A stretch of DNA of 7,279 bases. Source: Deltaproteobacteria bacterium (GTDB lineage: Bacteria > Desulfobacterota > DSM-4660 > Desulfatiglandales > HGW-15). Location: positions 1-7,279 of the forward strand of contig JAIPEI010000179.1 of the NCBI GenBank assembly GCA_021737245.1, read 5' to 3'. Below, in pieces: positions 1 to 6,344 of the stretch. Position numbers and translations under genes: made by a program. The notes beneath the pieces are model-generated. The model was given only the letters and a program-made list of their open reading frames with translations. It ran no database searches and was not told the origin of the DNA. Numbering within the stretch: position 1 is the stretch's first letter; the number at the start of each line of letters is the position of its first letter.

Positions 1-126
1 GCCACCTTCCTGGCCCGGCCCGAGCTCGTACAAACGGGACTGACCGGGGTCCGCCAGACGGACCCGGAGGAAGAGATCGTCCTCGAAGCCAGCTTCGAGA
101 ACGTCGAGGACACCGCCAGTGCCTAA
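1..126 (+). CDS. scpA: ScpA, segregation and condensation protein A (3' end only)
   Basis: This is an open frame running in from the left edge and ending at TAA 124-126; 41 residues are visible. The piece reads TFLARPELVQTGL, then VRQ, then an acidic EEEIVL stretch. That matches the C-terminal winged-helix of ScpA, where a TFLAxxELVxxG helix is followed by a short beta hairpin. ScpA is the kleisin that bridges the two SMC heads and binds ScpB in the cytoplasmic condensin that compacts and segregates the chromosome. Its identity is supported mainly by position: scpB starts inside its last codons with an 8-base overlap, the usual scpA-scpB arrangement. The short acidic tail after the hairpin is unremarkable. 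The start lies outside the window, and the fragment alone would be too short for a firm call. Confidence 0.75.
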   Translation, partial: ATFLARPELVQTGLTGVRQTDPEEEIVLEASFENVEDTASA

Positions 127-859
127 GTCGCTGAAGCTTATCGTCGAAGCCCTGCTTTTTGCGTCCGACCGCCCGCTGAGCGTCAAGGATTTCCGCTCCT
201 GGCTTCCCGACGCCGAACCCGCCGGCATTCGAAGCGCGCTCAAGGTGCTCAAGTACGAGTACGAGGCCATGGGACGCAGCTTCAACCTGCGCGAGGTCGC
301 CGGAGGGTACCAGTTCAGGAGCCATTCCGACTTTGGACCGTACATTCTCCGCATGCTTCAGGCCACCCCCGCGAGGCTCTCCCGGGCGGCCCTGGAAACC
401 CTGGCGATCATCGCCTACAAACAGCCGATCGTCCGGCACGAAATCGAGCGTGTCCGCGGCGTCGAATCGGGCGGCATTCTTCGAAACCTCCTCGAGAAGG
501 ATTTGATCCGCATCATGGGGCGCAAGGATCTGCCGGGCCGCCCCCTGATCTACGGAACCACCCGCCGATTCCTGGAGGTGTTCGACCTCGACAGCATCGA
601 CTCCCTCCCGAAACTCAAAGAAATCAAAGCATTCGGAAACGAGGATCATGGCACGGAAAACGAAGCGCCCGTCCGGGAGGAAGCCCTCCCCCAAACCGAA
701 GAAGACCCGCAGGGGGCCGATGGCGAGCGCGTCCCGGAGCAGAGCCTCGTCGAACCCGAGGCCGGCGAGGACCGGGCCGGCACCGCCCCCTCCCCCGAAG
801 AAGGAGAGCAGGGGGAGGACGCCGCCCCCGAGCCCCAAGGGCCCGCTGAGGATCAATAA
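119..859 (+). CDS. scpB: ScpB, SMC-associated segregation and condensation protein B
   Basis: ScpB dimerises and binds the ScpA kleisin, completing the SMC-ScpAB condensin. The 246-residue product begins at GTG 119, with GAGGA at 106-110 placed eight bases upstream and an 8-base overlap with scpA, so translation is probably coupled. Two winged-helix domains are visible. The first is about residues 4-80 (start VEALLFASDRPLS). The second is about 86-157 and holds the family hallmarks TLAIIAYKQPI (94-104), RGVESGGILRNL (113-124) and GRKDLPGRPLIYGTT (134-148). Residues after about 170 form a low-complexity tail rich in Glu, Asp, Pro and Gly, predicted disordered. Core ScpB is around 170-200 residues, so the tail explains the extra length. 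Everything from residue 177 on is also covered by the rluB frame. The family call is secure; the function of the tail is unknown. Confidence 0.95.
   Translation: MPKSLKLIVEALLFASDRPLSVKDFRSWLPDAEPAGIRSALKVLKYEYEAMGRSFNLREVAGGYQFRSHSDFGPYILRMLQATPARLSRAALETLAIIAYKQPIVRHEIERVRGVESGGILRNLLEKDLIRIMGRKDLPGRPLIYGTTRRFLEVFDLDSIDSLPKLKEIKAFGNEDHGTENEAPVREEALPQTEEDPQGADGERVPEQSLVEPEAGEDRAGTAPSPEEGEQGEDAAPEPQGPAEDQ
648..859 (+). other. Dual-coding overlap of scpB 3' end and rluB 5' end
   Basis: Both frames stay open through these 212 bases. The scpB frame gives an acidic tail (residues 177-246). The rluB frame, shifted +1, gives a basic Lys/Arg/Pro/Ser tail (residues 1-70). In the rluB frame there is no Met, Val, Leu or Ile codon between the ATG at 720 and the CTG at 846, which sits directly before the S4 domain. 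A normal rluB start must therefore lie at 648 or 720, inside scpB. Only a rare CTG start at 846 would shrink the overlap, to 14 bases. Confidence 0.75.
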
Positions 860-1565
860 GATCCTCTCCTCCGCCGGCGTGACCTCCAGGAGGCGGGCGG
901 ACGAGCTCATCGCCGCCGGCCGCGTCACGCTGAACGACGAGCCGGTCCCTGCGCCCGGGACCACCGCGATGTGGGGTGAGGACCGGATATGCGTGGACGG
1001 AAAAGAGATTCCCGGCCCGGCCCATCCGGTCTACCTCATGCTGAACAAGCCGTTCGGGGTCATCTCCGCCCTGAAGGACCCCCAGGGTCGGCCGGTGGTC
1101 ACCGACCTGCTCCGAGGCGTGGACGAGCGGGTCTACCCGGTGGGCCGCCTGGACTTCGACAGCCTGGGGCTGCTCCTTCTGACCAACGACGGTGAGTGGG
1201 CGCATCGCTTGACCCACCCCCGGTACCGGGTGCCGCGCACCTACAAGGTCGCCGTGGAGGGAACGATTTCGCCCGGGGATATCGAACGGATTCGGACCGG
1301 TGTCCCGCTCGAGGACGGCTTCAGCGGATCGGCCGGGGTCACCCTGCTCCAGAAGAAAGCCGGGAGAAGCCTCCTGCGTATGACCATTCACGCCGGCCGC
1401 AGGCGACTCGCCCGCCGGACATTCGAGGCCGCCGGCTACCCGGTCGTTCAGCTCATCCGCATCGGGTTCGGGCCTCTGGTCCTCGGAGACTTGAAGGTCG
1501 GATCCTACCGGCACCTCTCCGAAGACGAGGTGGCCGCCGCCAGACGTTCCGTGGGCCTGTGGTGA
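648..1565 (+). CDS. rluB: Ribosomal large-subunit pseudouridine synthase, RsuA/RluB family
   Basis: This enzyme isomerises a specific uridine in rRNA to pseudouridine; RluB targets 23S rRNA in the peptidyl-transferase region. From ATG 648 the product has 305 residues. Residues 1-66 are a basic, proline-rich, probably disordered extension. An S4 RNA-binding domain covers about 67-113 (INKILSSAGVTSRRRADELI). The catalytic domain follows, with LNKPFGVIS, DPQGRPVVTDLL and GRLDFDSLGLLLLTNDGE; the catalytic aspartate is D169 of GRLD. The C-terminal GxRQVRRMF-type motif is degraded here to GRRRLARRTFEAAG, while FGPLVLGDLKVGSYR is normal. Two starts are possible: ATG 648 with GAGG only three bases upstream, or ATG 720 (281 residues) with a G-rich AGGGGG at about 708-713. 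Either overlaps scpB. Neighbours scpA and scpB are its common partners. The choice between RluB and the closely related RluE/RluF/RsuA is made from context. Confidence 0.9.
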   Translation: MARKTKRPSGRKPSPKPKKTRRGPMASASRSRASSNPRPARTGPAPPPPPKKESRGRTPPPSPKGPLRINKILSSAGVTSRRRADELIAAGRVTLNDEPVPAPGTTAMWGEDRICVDGKEIPGPAHPVYLMLNKPFGVISALKDPQGRPVVTDLLRGVDERVYPVGRLDFDSLGLLLLTNDGEWAHRLTHPRYRVPRTYKVAVEGTISPGDIERIRTGVPLEDGFSGSAGVTLLQKKAGRSLLRMTIHAGRRRLARRTFEAAGYPVVQLIRIGFGPLVLGDLKVGSYRHLSEDEVAAARRSVGLW

Positions 1566-1601
1566 AGGGGAGGCGGCAATTTCGACGGCGTTGAAAAATG
1601 C

Positions 1602-1661
1602 CTGGAAGCAGGAGATCCGCCCCTGTCATATCAACAGGGTATAGCGTTTCCAGCGGCGGAT
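1602..1661 (+). repeat. Cluster of short inverted repeats after rluB
   Basis: Three small arm pairs lie in the gap after rluB. CTGGAA at 1602-1607 can pair with TTCCAG at 1648-1653. ATCCGCC at 1615-1621 can pair with GGCGGAT at 1655-1661. CCCTGT at 1621-1626 can pair with ACAGGG at 1634-1639 around a 7-base loop. The first two pairs cross, so they are either alternatives or a pseudoknot. No T-run follows, so it is not a standard intrinsic terminator. It could be a 3' UTR structure of the scp-rluB transcript, or chance. Confidence 0.35.
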
Positions 1662-1692
1662 GAGCAGGTTTTGCGAAGCCGTCAATTTTCTG

Positions 1693-1721
1693 TTTACATC
1701 CCTCTTTTTCTATTGTATGCA
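1693..1721 (+). promoter_or_regulatory. Probable sigma-70-type promoter for tRNA-Val
   Basis: TTTACA at 1693-1698 matches five of six bases of the -35 consensus. A 17-base pyrimidine-rich spacer leads to TATGCA at 1716-1721 as a weak -10 (it keeps the TAT). The stretch 1681-1720 is clearly more AT-rich than its surroundings. Transcription would begin near 1728, leaving a leader of about 26 bases before the tRNA. This is a pattern-based call and the -10 is poor. Confidence 0.45.
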
Positions 1722-1753
1722 GTGAGGTCATTCGAAGATCGGCAGTGATGCAC

Positions 1754-1828
1754 GGGCGGTTAACTCAGCGGGAGAGTGCCATCCTCACACGGTGGAAGCC
1801 CGGGGTTCAAATCCCCGACCGCCCACCA
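1754..1828 (+). tRNA. tRNA-Val, anticodon CAC
   Basis: This is a complete cloverleaf. The acceptor stem is GGGCGGT (1754-1760) with ACCGCCC (1818-1824). The D arm has ACTC and GAGT. The anticodon stem is CCATC (1779-1783) with GGTGG (1791-1795, one T-G wobble), and the loop CTCACAC places anticodon CAC at 1786-1788, reading GUG valine codons. The T arm CGGGG-TTCAAAT-CCCCG is perfect. The discriminator A1825 is followed by an encoded CCA (1826-1828). The gene stands alone, with a candidate promoter before it and a strong terminator 43 bases after it. The CAC valine tRNA decodes only GUG, a frequent codon in this GC-rich genome. Confidence 0.96.
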
Positions 1829-1870
1829 CCCCCAAATAATCAGCAGGCGTTTTGGAACGAAGGCAGCTCG

Positions 1871-1896
1871 AAAGCCCTCTTCATGAGGGCTTTTTT
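1871..1896 (+). terminator. Intrinsic terminator of the tRNA-Val unit
   Basis: A perfect 9-bp stem AAAGCCCTC (1871-1879) and GAGGGCTTT (1885-1893) encloses the loop TTCAT. The T-run 1891-1896 follows directly, with its first three bases in the stem. It lies downstream of the tRNA and upstream of the kinase start, so it isolates the tRNA from the kinase gene. It also argues against any kinase start upstream of it. The A-run on the 5' side is only three bases, so reverse-strand activity would be weak. Confidence 0.92.
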
Positions 1897-1959
1897 GTGG
1901 AGCCGCTGTCAGGCACTCCTGCGCGTTTCCATCGCCCCTTCGCCGACCCCAAAAAGTTG

Positions 1960-4572
1960 ATGAGAACACGCCCCACCCGCCGCTTTTCCCTAAAGCTCTC
2001 CGTCCTCAGGATCACCATTCCCGCGGCGCTCTCGGTCCTCCTGTTCGCCGCGACCATTTTCCTCTACATCCTCCCCTTCATCGAGGACCGCCTGATGGAT
2101 CAGAAGCGGGAGCTGACCCGACAGCTCGCCGAGGTGGCTCTGGACACACTTCGATTCTACGACGGACAGGTCCGGTCGGGCGCGCTGCCCCTGGAACGGG
2201 GCCAGTCCCTGGCCATTCAGCAGACCCGGGAGCTTCGCTACGGCCCGGAGGGAAAAGACTACTTCTGGATCAACGATCTCACGCCCGCCATGATCATGCA
2301 TCCCTATCGCAGCGGCCTGGAGGGACGCGACATTTCGGGCCTAATGGATCCGAACGGCAAGCGGCTGTTCGAAGCGTTCGTCCGCAAGGCCCGGGAGCAG
2401 GGCTCCGGGTACGTCGACTACATGTGGCAGTGGAAGGACGACCCCTCCCGCATCGTCCCCAAGGTCTCCTACGTCAAGCTCTTCGAGCCCTGGGGATGGA
2501 TCGTGGGTACGGGACTTTACGTAGAGGACGTTCATACGGAGATCGCCCGGATCACCCGGGGTCTCGTGGTGGTCTGCTCCGCCATCCTGGGCATTACGCT
2601 CTTCCTCTCCGCCTACATCATTCGACAGGGCCGCAGGATCGACCGTGAACGGTCCTCGGCGTGGAATGCTCTCCAGGCCAGCGAAGGCCGGTTCCGGCAG
2701 ATCAACCGGGAGCTCGAGAGCGGCCTCTCGGAAGTGTTCGAAGGGTTGAGACTGATCTCGGCGGGTGATCCCCTGGTGCGGATCTCAGAGACCTCGGCCG
2801 TCCCCCTCATCTCCCGGCTCAAGGGGGAGGTCAACAAGACCGCCGCGAACATCTCGGAGATCGTAGAGCTGTCTCACGAGTTCGCCATCGGCCTGGCCGA
2901 GCACTTTCACGTGCTCAAGCTGGTCTCCGAAGGAGATCTCGAAGCACGCGTCACCGGTTCGGGCCGCGTGGATCTCCTCGAGTCCCTGAAGAACGTGACC
3001 AACCAGATGATCGAGAGCGTGGCCCGGGAGGTCGCCGAACGCCGGCAGGTGGAGGACGCCCTTCGACAGAGCGAGCAGCGCTTCCGGGAGATGGCCCGGC
3101 TTCTTCCCACGGCGATCTGCGAGATGGGGCCGGACTTCAACATTTCCTACATGAACGACGTGGGACTGGACATGCTGGGATACTCCCGGGGGGACCTCGA
3201 AAAGGGAATCGACGGGGCCCGGATCTTCCAAGGGGAAGACCTGGAAGAGCTCATGTCCCGGGCGGTGAATTCACCTTCCTCGGGCATGACGAAAGGACTC
3301 GAGTGCAAGCTCTCCGGCAAAGGAGACGTATCCGTTGTGGCCCTGGTGCACGCCGGCCGGATGTCCGGCCGGGCGGATTCCCGCGGTATTCGTCTGAGCC
3401 TGACCGACATCACCGAAAGAAAGCGGCTGGAGGTCCAGCTGCAGCTGAGCCAGAAGATGGAGGCCGTCGGCACGCTGGCCGGCGGGATCGCCCACAACTT
3501 CAACAATCTGCTCATGGGAATACAGGGCTACGCCTCCCTCATGCTCCTGAGCATGGATGCGAACCACCCCCACTACGCGAAGCTCAAGGGGATCGAGAAG
3601 CAGGTGCGAAGCGGTTCCCGGCTCACCAATCAGCTTCTCGGGTATGCCCGGGAAGGCAAGTTCGAGGTCCGCCCCGCCAGCCTGAATCATCTGGTGAGAG
3701 AAACCTCGGACACGCTGTCCCTGACGCGCAAGGACATCCGCATCCAATTCGACCTCGATCCGGATCTGTCCCTGATCCGGGCGGATCAGGGACAGATCGA
3801 GCAGGTCCTTCTCAACCTCTATGTGAATGCCGCGGACGCCATGCCCGAAGGCGGCGTCCTGCTTCTCCGAACCCGGAACAGCTCCCACGAGGAGATGAAA
3901 GGAAAACGCTACAATGTGGCCCCGGGAAACTATGCGCGGCTCACGGTCACGGACACGGGCAGGGGCATGGACCCGCGCACGATGGAGCGCATTTTCGAAC
4001 CGTTTTTCACGACCAAGGGGCTCAGCAGGGGGACCGGCCTTGGGCTCGCCTCCGTGTACGGCATCGTCAAGGCCCACGGCGGCTATATCGATGTCGAATC
4101 CGCCCAGGGGGAAGGCACGAGATTCGATCTCTTCTTTCCGGCCGTCGTTCCCCGGAAGGAGACGAAGAGCGGAACCGACGAGCAAATCGACATCCCCCTC
4201 CGGGGGGAAGGGGAGACCATTCTGGTCGTGGACGACGAGGAGACCGTTCTCGAGGTGGCTTCCGAAATCCTCCGCCGCATGGACTATCGAGTGCTGAAAG
4301 CGCGGAGCGGCAAGGAGGCCCTGTCCCTCCTTCGGAAGAACCCGGATCTCATCAAGGTGGTTCTTCTGGACCTGATCATGCCGGACATGGGAGGCGGGGA
4401 AACCTTTGACCGCATCCGGGAGATCGACCCGTCTCTGAAGGTCCTGCTTTCCAGCGGATACTGCCTGGACGGCCAGGCCTCGGAGATCCTGGCCCGCGGA
4501 TGCGATGGTTTTATCCAGAAACCCTACCTGGCCGCTGAGCTTTCGGCCAAGCTTCGCGCTCTGCTCTCCTGA
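1960..4572 (+). CDS. Membrane hybrid sensor histidine kinase (Cache, HAMP-like x2, PAS, HisKA, HATPase, REC)
   Basis: This is an 870-residue two-component sensor with its own receiver. The basic N-terminus leads into membrane segment 1 (about 18-38). A periplasmic Cache domain (about 40-195, with YFWIND, MHPYRSGLEG and WGWIVGTGLYV) usually binds small ligands such as organic acids. Segment 2 is about 201-221. Two HAMP-like repeats (about 263-302 and 319-358) are followed by a PAS domain (about 374-490). The kinase core has phospho-acceptor H512 in GGIAHNFNNLL, the N box around N619/N623, D665 in DTGRGMD, and GTGLGL at 691-696. The receiver (about 752-868) has D758/D759, phospho-acceptor D804, S831 and K854. 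The ATG at 1960 has no clear ribosome-binding site. Upstream in-frame starts fall in or beside the terminator, and the next Met is past the first membrane segment. The residue after H512 is Asn instead of the usual acidic one. No output-domain regulator is nearby, so ligand and target are unknown. Confidence 0.92.
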   Translation: MRTRPTRRFSLKLSVLRITIPAALSVLLFAATIFLYILPFIEDRLMDQKRELTRQLAEVALDTLRFYDGQVRSGALPLERGQSLAIQQTRELRYGPEGKDYFWINDLTPAMIMHPYRSGLEGRDISGLMDPNGKRLFEAFVRKAREQGSGYVDYMWQWKDDPSRIVPKVSYVKLFEPWGWIVGTGLYVEDVHTEIARITRGLVVVCSAILGITLFLSAYIIRQGRRIDRERSSAWNALQASEGRFRQINRELESGLSEVFEGLRLISAGDPLVRISETSAVPLISRLKGEVNKTAANISEIVELSHEFAIGLAEHFHVLKLVSEGDLEARVTGSGRVDLLESLKNVTNQMIESVAREVAERRQVEDALRQSEQRFREMARLLPTAICEMGPDFNISYMNDVGLDMLGYSRGDLEKGIDGARIFQGEDLEELMSRAVNSPSSGMTKGLECKLSGKGDVSVVALVHAGRMSGRADSRGIRLSLTDITERKRLEVQLQLSQKMEAVGTLAGGIAHNFNNLLMGIQGYASLMLLSMDANHPHYAKLKGIEKQVRSGSRLTNQLLGYAREGKFEVRPASLNHLVRETSDTLSLTRKDIRIQFDLDPDLSLIRADQGQIEQVLLNLYVNAADAMPEGGVLLLRTRNSSHEEMKGKRYNVAPGNYARLTVTDTGRGMDPRTMERIFEPFFTTKGLSRGTGLGLASVYGIVKAHGGYIDVESAQGEGTRFDLFFPAVVPRKETKSGTDEQIDIPLRGEGETILVVDDEETVLEVASEILRRMDYRVLKARSGKEALSLLRKNPDLIKVVLLDLIMPDMGGGETFDRIREIDPSLKVLLSSGYCLDGQASEILARGCDGFIQKPYLAAELSAKLRALLS

Positions 4573-4708
4573 CTCGAACTCGATCCGCCCCCGGAAGGAA
4601 GCGGCCCACACCGGAGCGGTCTCGACGGGTCCCGGTCCGTCAGGCGGCGGCCGACGAATTCCTGCCTGTGGCCGTCGGAAATACGGCGCTCTGCGGATAA
4701 CAGGACCC
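4573..4708. other. Convergent intergenic gap, no strong terminator
   Basis: These 136 bases separate the kinase stop from the gpmI stop on the other strand. Two weak hairpins are visible: GACGG (4624-4628) with CCGTC (4637-4641), and CCGACG (4651-4656) with CGTCGG (4673-4678) around a 16-base loop. Neither has a T-run on either strand. Termination here may be Rho-dependent. I see no small gene or RNA gene. Confidence 0.5.
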
Positions 4709-6340
4709 CTACCCTTTCGGCTGAATCAGAGAAGGATCGTAGAGCTCCGGCTTGTCAAAGCCGAGAAGGTTCAAAAGAGTGGATGCCACGTTGGAGAGAC
4801 CGGCGTCCTTTACAGGCGCCATCTCGTACTCCCCGCGGTAGCCGGAATCCTGGATGACGAAGGGAACCGGGTTGAGGGTGTGGGCGGTCTTGACGATCTT
4901 CCTCCCCTCCCCATCCCGGGTGAACATGACATCCAGGTTGCCGTGATCCGCGGTGACCACGGCGATCCCCCGGAGCTCGCGGGTCACCGCAAGGAGCTTG
5001 CCGACACAGTCGTCCAGGGTCTCCGCGGCAATCACGGCGGCTTCCATGACGCCCGTGTGCCCGACCATGTCTCCGTTGGCGAAGTTCAGCCGGCCGAACC
5101 GGTAGGCCCCCTCCCGAAGCATGGAAATCGTCCGCTCCGTGATCTCCTTTGCCTTCATGCGGGGGGCCTGATCGAACTGGATCCGATCACTCGGGATCTC
5201 CACGTAGGTCTCGAGGGAACGATCGACGTAGCCGGAACGGTTTCCGTTCCAGAAATAGGTGACGTGTCCGTACTTCTGGGTCTCGGAGATCGCGAACATC
5301 CGGATGCCTTGGGCGCAGAGGTACTCGCTCACGGTGTTCTCGATCACCGGCGGCTCCACCAGGTAGTTGGGGGGCAGGCCGGTGTCTCCGTCGTACTGCA
5401 TCATGCCGGCGAAGAACGCGTCCGGAACGCGGCCGCGGTCGAATCCCTGGAAATCCTCCCGGGTGAACGCCTCGGAGATCTCGATGGCCCGATCCCCGCG
5501 GAAGTTGAACAGCACCACGGCGTCTCCGTCCTGAACGGGACCTTTCGGATTCCCCTCCTCATCCACCACCACGAAGGCGTCGATGTACTGATCCGTGATG
5601 CCGGGGTCCTCCTCGTAGTAGGTCCGCACCGCCTCCTCGGCGCTGCGAAACGGCCGGCCTTCACCGTGGACGTGGGCCTCCCACCCCCGCTTCACGATCT
5701 CCCAGTCCGAGTAGTACCGGTCCATGGTGACCTTCATGCGCCCGCCCCCGGACGCGACGGCGAAGTCGAGGCCGTTCTCACGGGAGAGGTGCGCCAGCCG
5801 GTCCTGCAGGGGGATGATGTAGTCCAGGGCCGAGCGTTCCCCCACGTCGCGGCCGTCCAGCAGGCCGTGCACCCGCACGCGCGGAAAACCGGAGGCGGCG
5901 CAACGGTCCAGGAGCCCGTAGAGGTGTCCGATGTTGGAGTGGACGTTTCCATCCGAGAGCAGCCCGATAAAGTGAACCGTGCCGCCGGACCGGGCCCCTC
6001 CGGCGATCTCCCGCCACACCGGCGTCTCGAAAACGCGTCCCGACTCCAGGGCCTCGTTCACGAGACGCGCTCCCTGGGGAAACACCCGACCGGCGCCCAG
6101 AGCGTTGTGCCCCACCTCGCTGTTTCCCATGTCATCGTCCGAAGGCAGGCCCACGGCGGTCCCATGGGCCTGAAGCTCCTTGTAGAAGGGACCCTGGAAC
6201 AGCTCGTCCAGGTTCGGGGTCCTTGCAAGATACAGCGCGTTTCCCTCGTCGGGTTCCCCCACACCCACTCCGTCCAGGATCATGAGGAGCAGGGGGCCTT
6301 CTCGGCCGCTGAACCAGGGCAGCTCTTGGAGCCTTTGCAT
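4709..6340 (-). CDS. gpmI: 2,3-bisphosphoglycerate-independent phosphoglycerate mutase
   Basis: This cytoplasmic enzyme interconverts 3- and 2-phosphoglycerate in glycolysis and gluconeogenesis, using two metal ions and a phosphoserine intermediate. The 543-residue product has the alkaline-phosphatase-superfamily layout. D23 (LDGVGVG) binds metal, and nucleophile S74 sits in MGNSEVGH. The inserted transferase domain shows SDGNVH (129-134), DGRD (162-165) and NFRGDRA (279-285). The metal and substrate residues return in ETQKYGHVTYFWNG (353-366), ANGDMVGHTG (421-430), TADHGN (463-468) and TAHTLNPVPF (485-494). All expected catalytic residues appear present. It is longer than the roughly 510 residues of common bacterial forms and resembles the longer class. 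ATG 6340 is preceded by GGAG seven bases upstream, which overlaps the stop region of the preceding SUMF1-like gene. The four-base gap suggests one transcript with coupled translation. Confidence 0.97.
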   Translation of the reverse strand: MQRLQELPWFSGREGPLLLMILDGVGVGEPDEGNALYLARTPNLDELFQGPFYKELQAHGTAVGLPSDDDMGNSEVGHNALGAGRVFPQGARLVNEALESGRVFETPVWREIAGGARSGGTVHFIGLLSDGNVHSNIGHLYGLLDRCAASGFPRVRVHGLLDGRDVGERSALDYIIPLQDRLAHLSRENGLDFAVASGGGRMKVTMDRYYSDWEIVKRGWEAHVHGEGRPFRSAEEAVRTYYEEDPGITDQYIDAFVVVDEEGNPKGPVQDGDAVVLFNFRGDRAIEISEAFTREDFQGFDRGRVPDAFFAGMMQYDGDTGLPPNYLVEPPVIENTVSEYLCAQGIRMFAISETQKYGHVTYFWNGNRSGYVDRSLETYVEIPSDRIQFDQAPRMKAKEITERTISMLREGAYRFGRLNFANGDMVGHTGVMEAAVIAAETLDDCVGKLLAVTRELRGIAVVTADHGNLDVMFTRDGEGRKIVKTAHTLNPVPFVIQDSGYRGEYEMAPVKDAGLSNVASTLLNLLGFDKPELYDPSLIQPKG

Positions 6341-6344
6341 CGGG

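Noticed and set aside
624..1514. Minus-strand open frame antisense to rluB
   Set aside because: Arg/Gly/Pro-rich shadow of a well-conserved enzyme, with no motif of its own.
1912..1924. Sigma-54-like GGCAC...GC element before the kinase
   Set aside because: The GG and GC dinucleotides are not at the required spacing, so it does not match a -24/-12 promoter.
1852..1959. Upstream TTG or GTG start for the kinase
   Set aside because: Translation from 1852 would cross the intrinsic terminator at 1871-1896, and GTG 1897 abuts its T-run. Neither has a ribosome-binding site, and the extra residues look unlike coding sequence. ATG 1960 leads straight into the basic N-terminus and first membrane segment.
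3271..4611. Minus-strand open frame (446 codons) antisense to the kinase
   Set aside because: It lies across the conserved kinase and receiver core on the other strand. No recognisable domain and no ribosome-binding site; a compositional shadow.
4651..4678. CCGACG/CGTCGG hairpin as a bidirectional terminator
   Set aside because: Six-base stem with a 16-base loop and no T-run on either strand; too weak to call.
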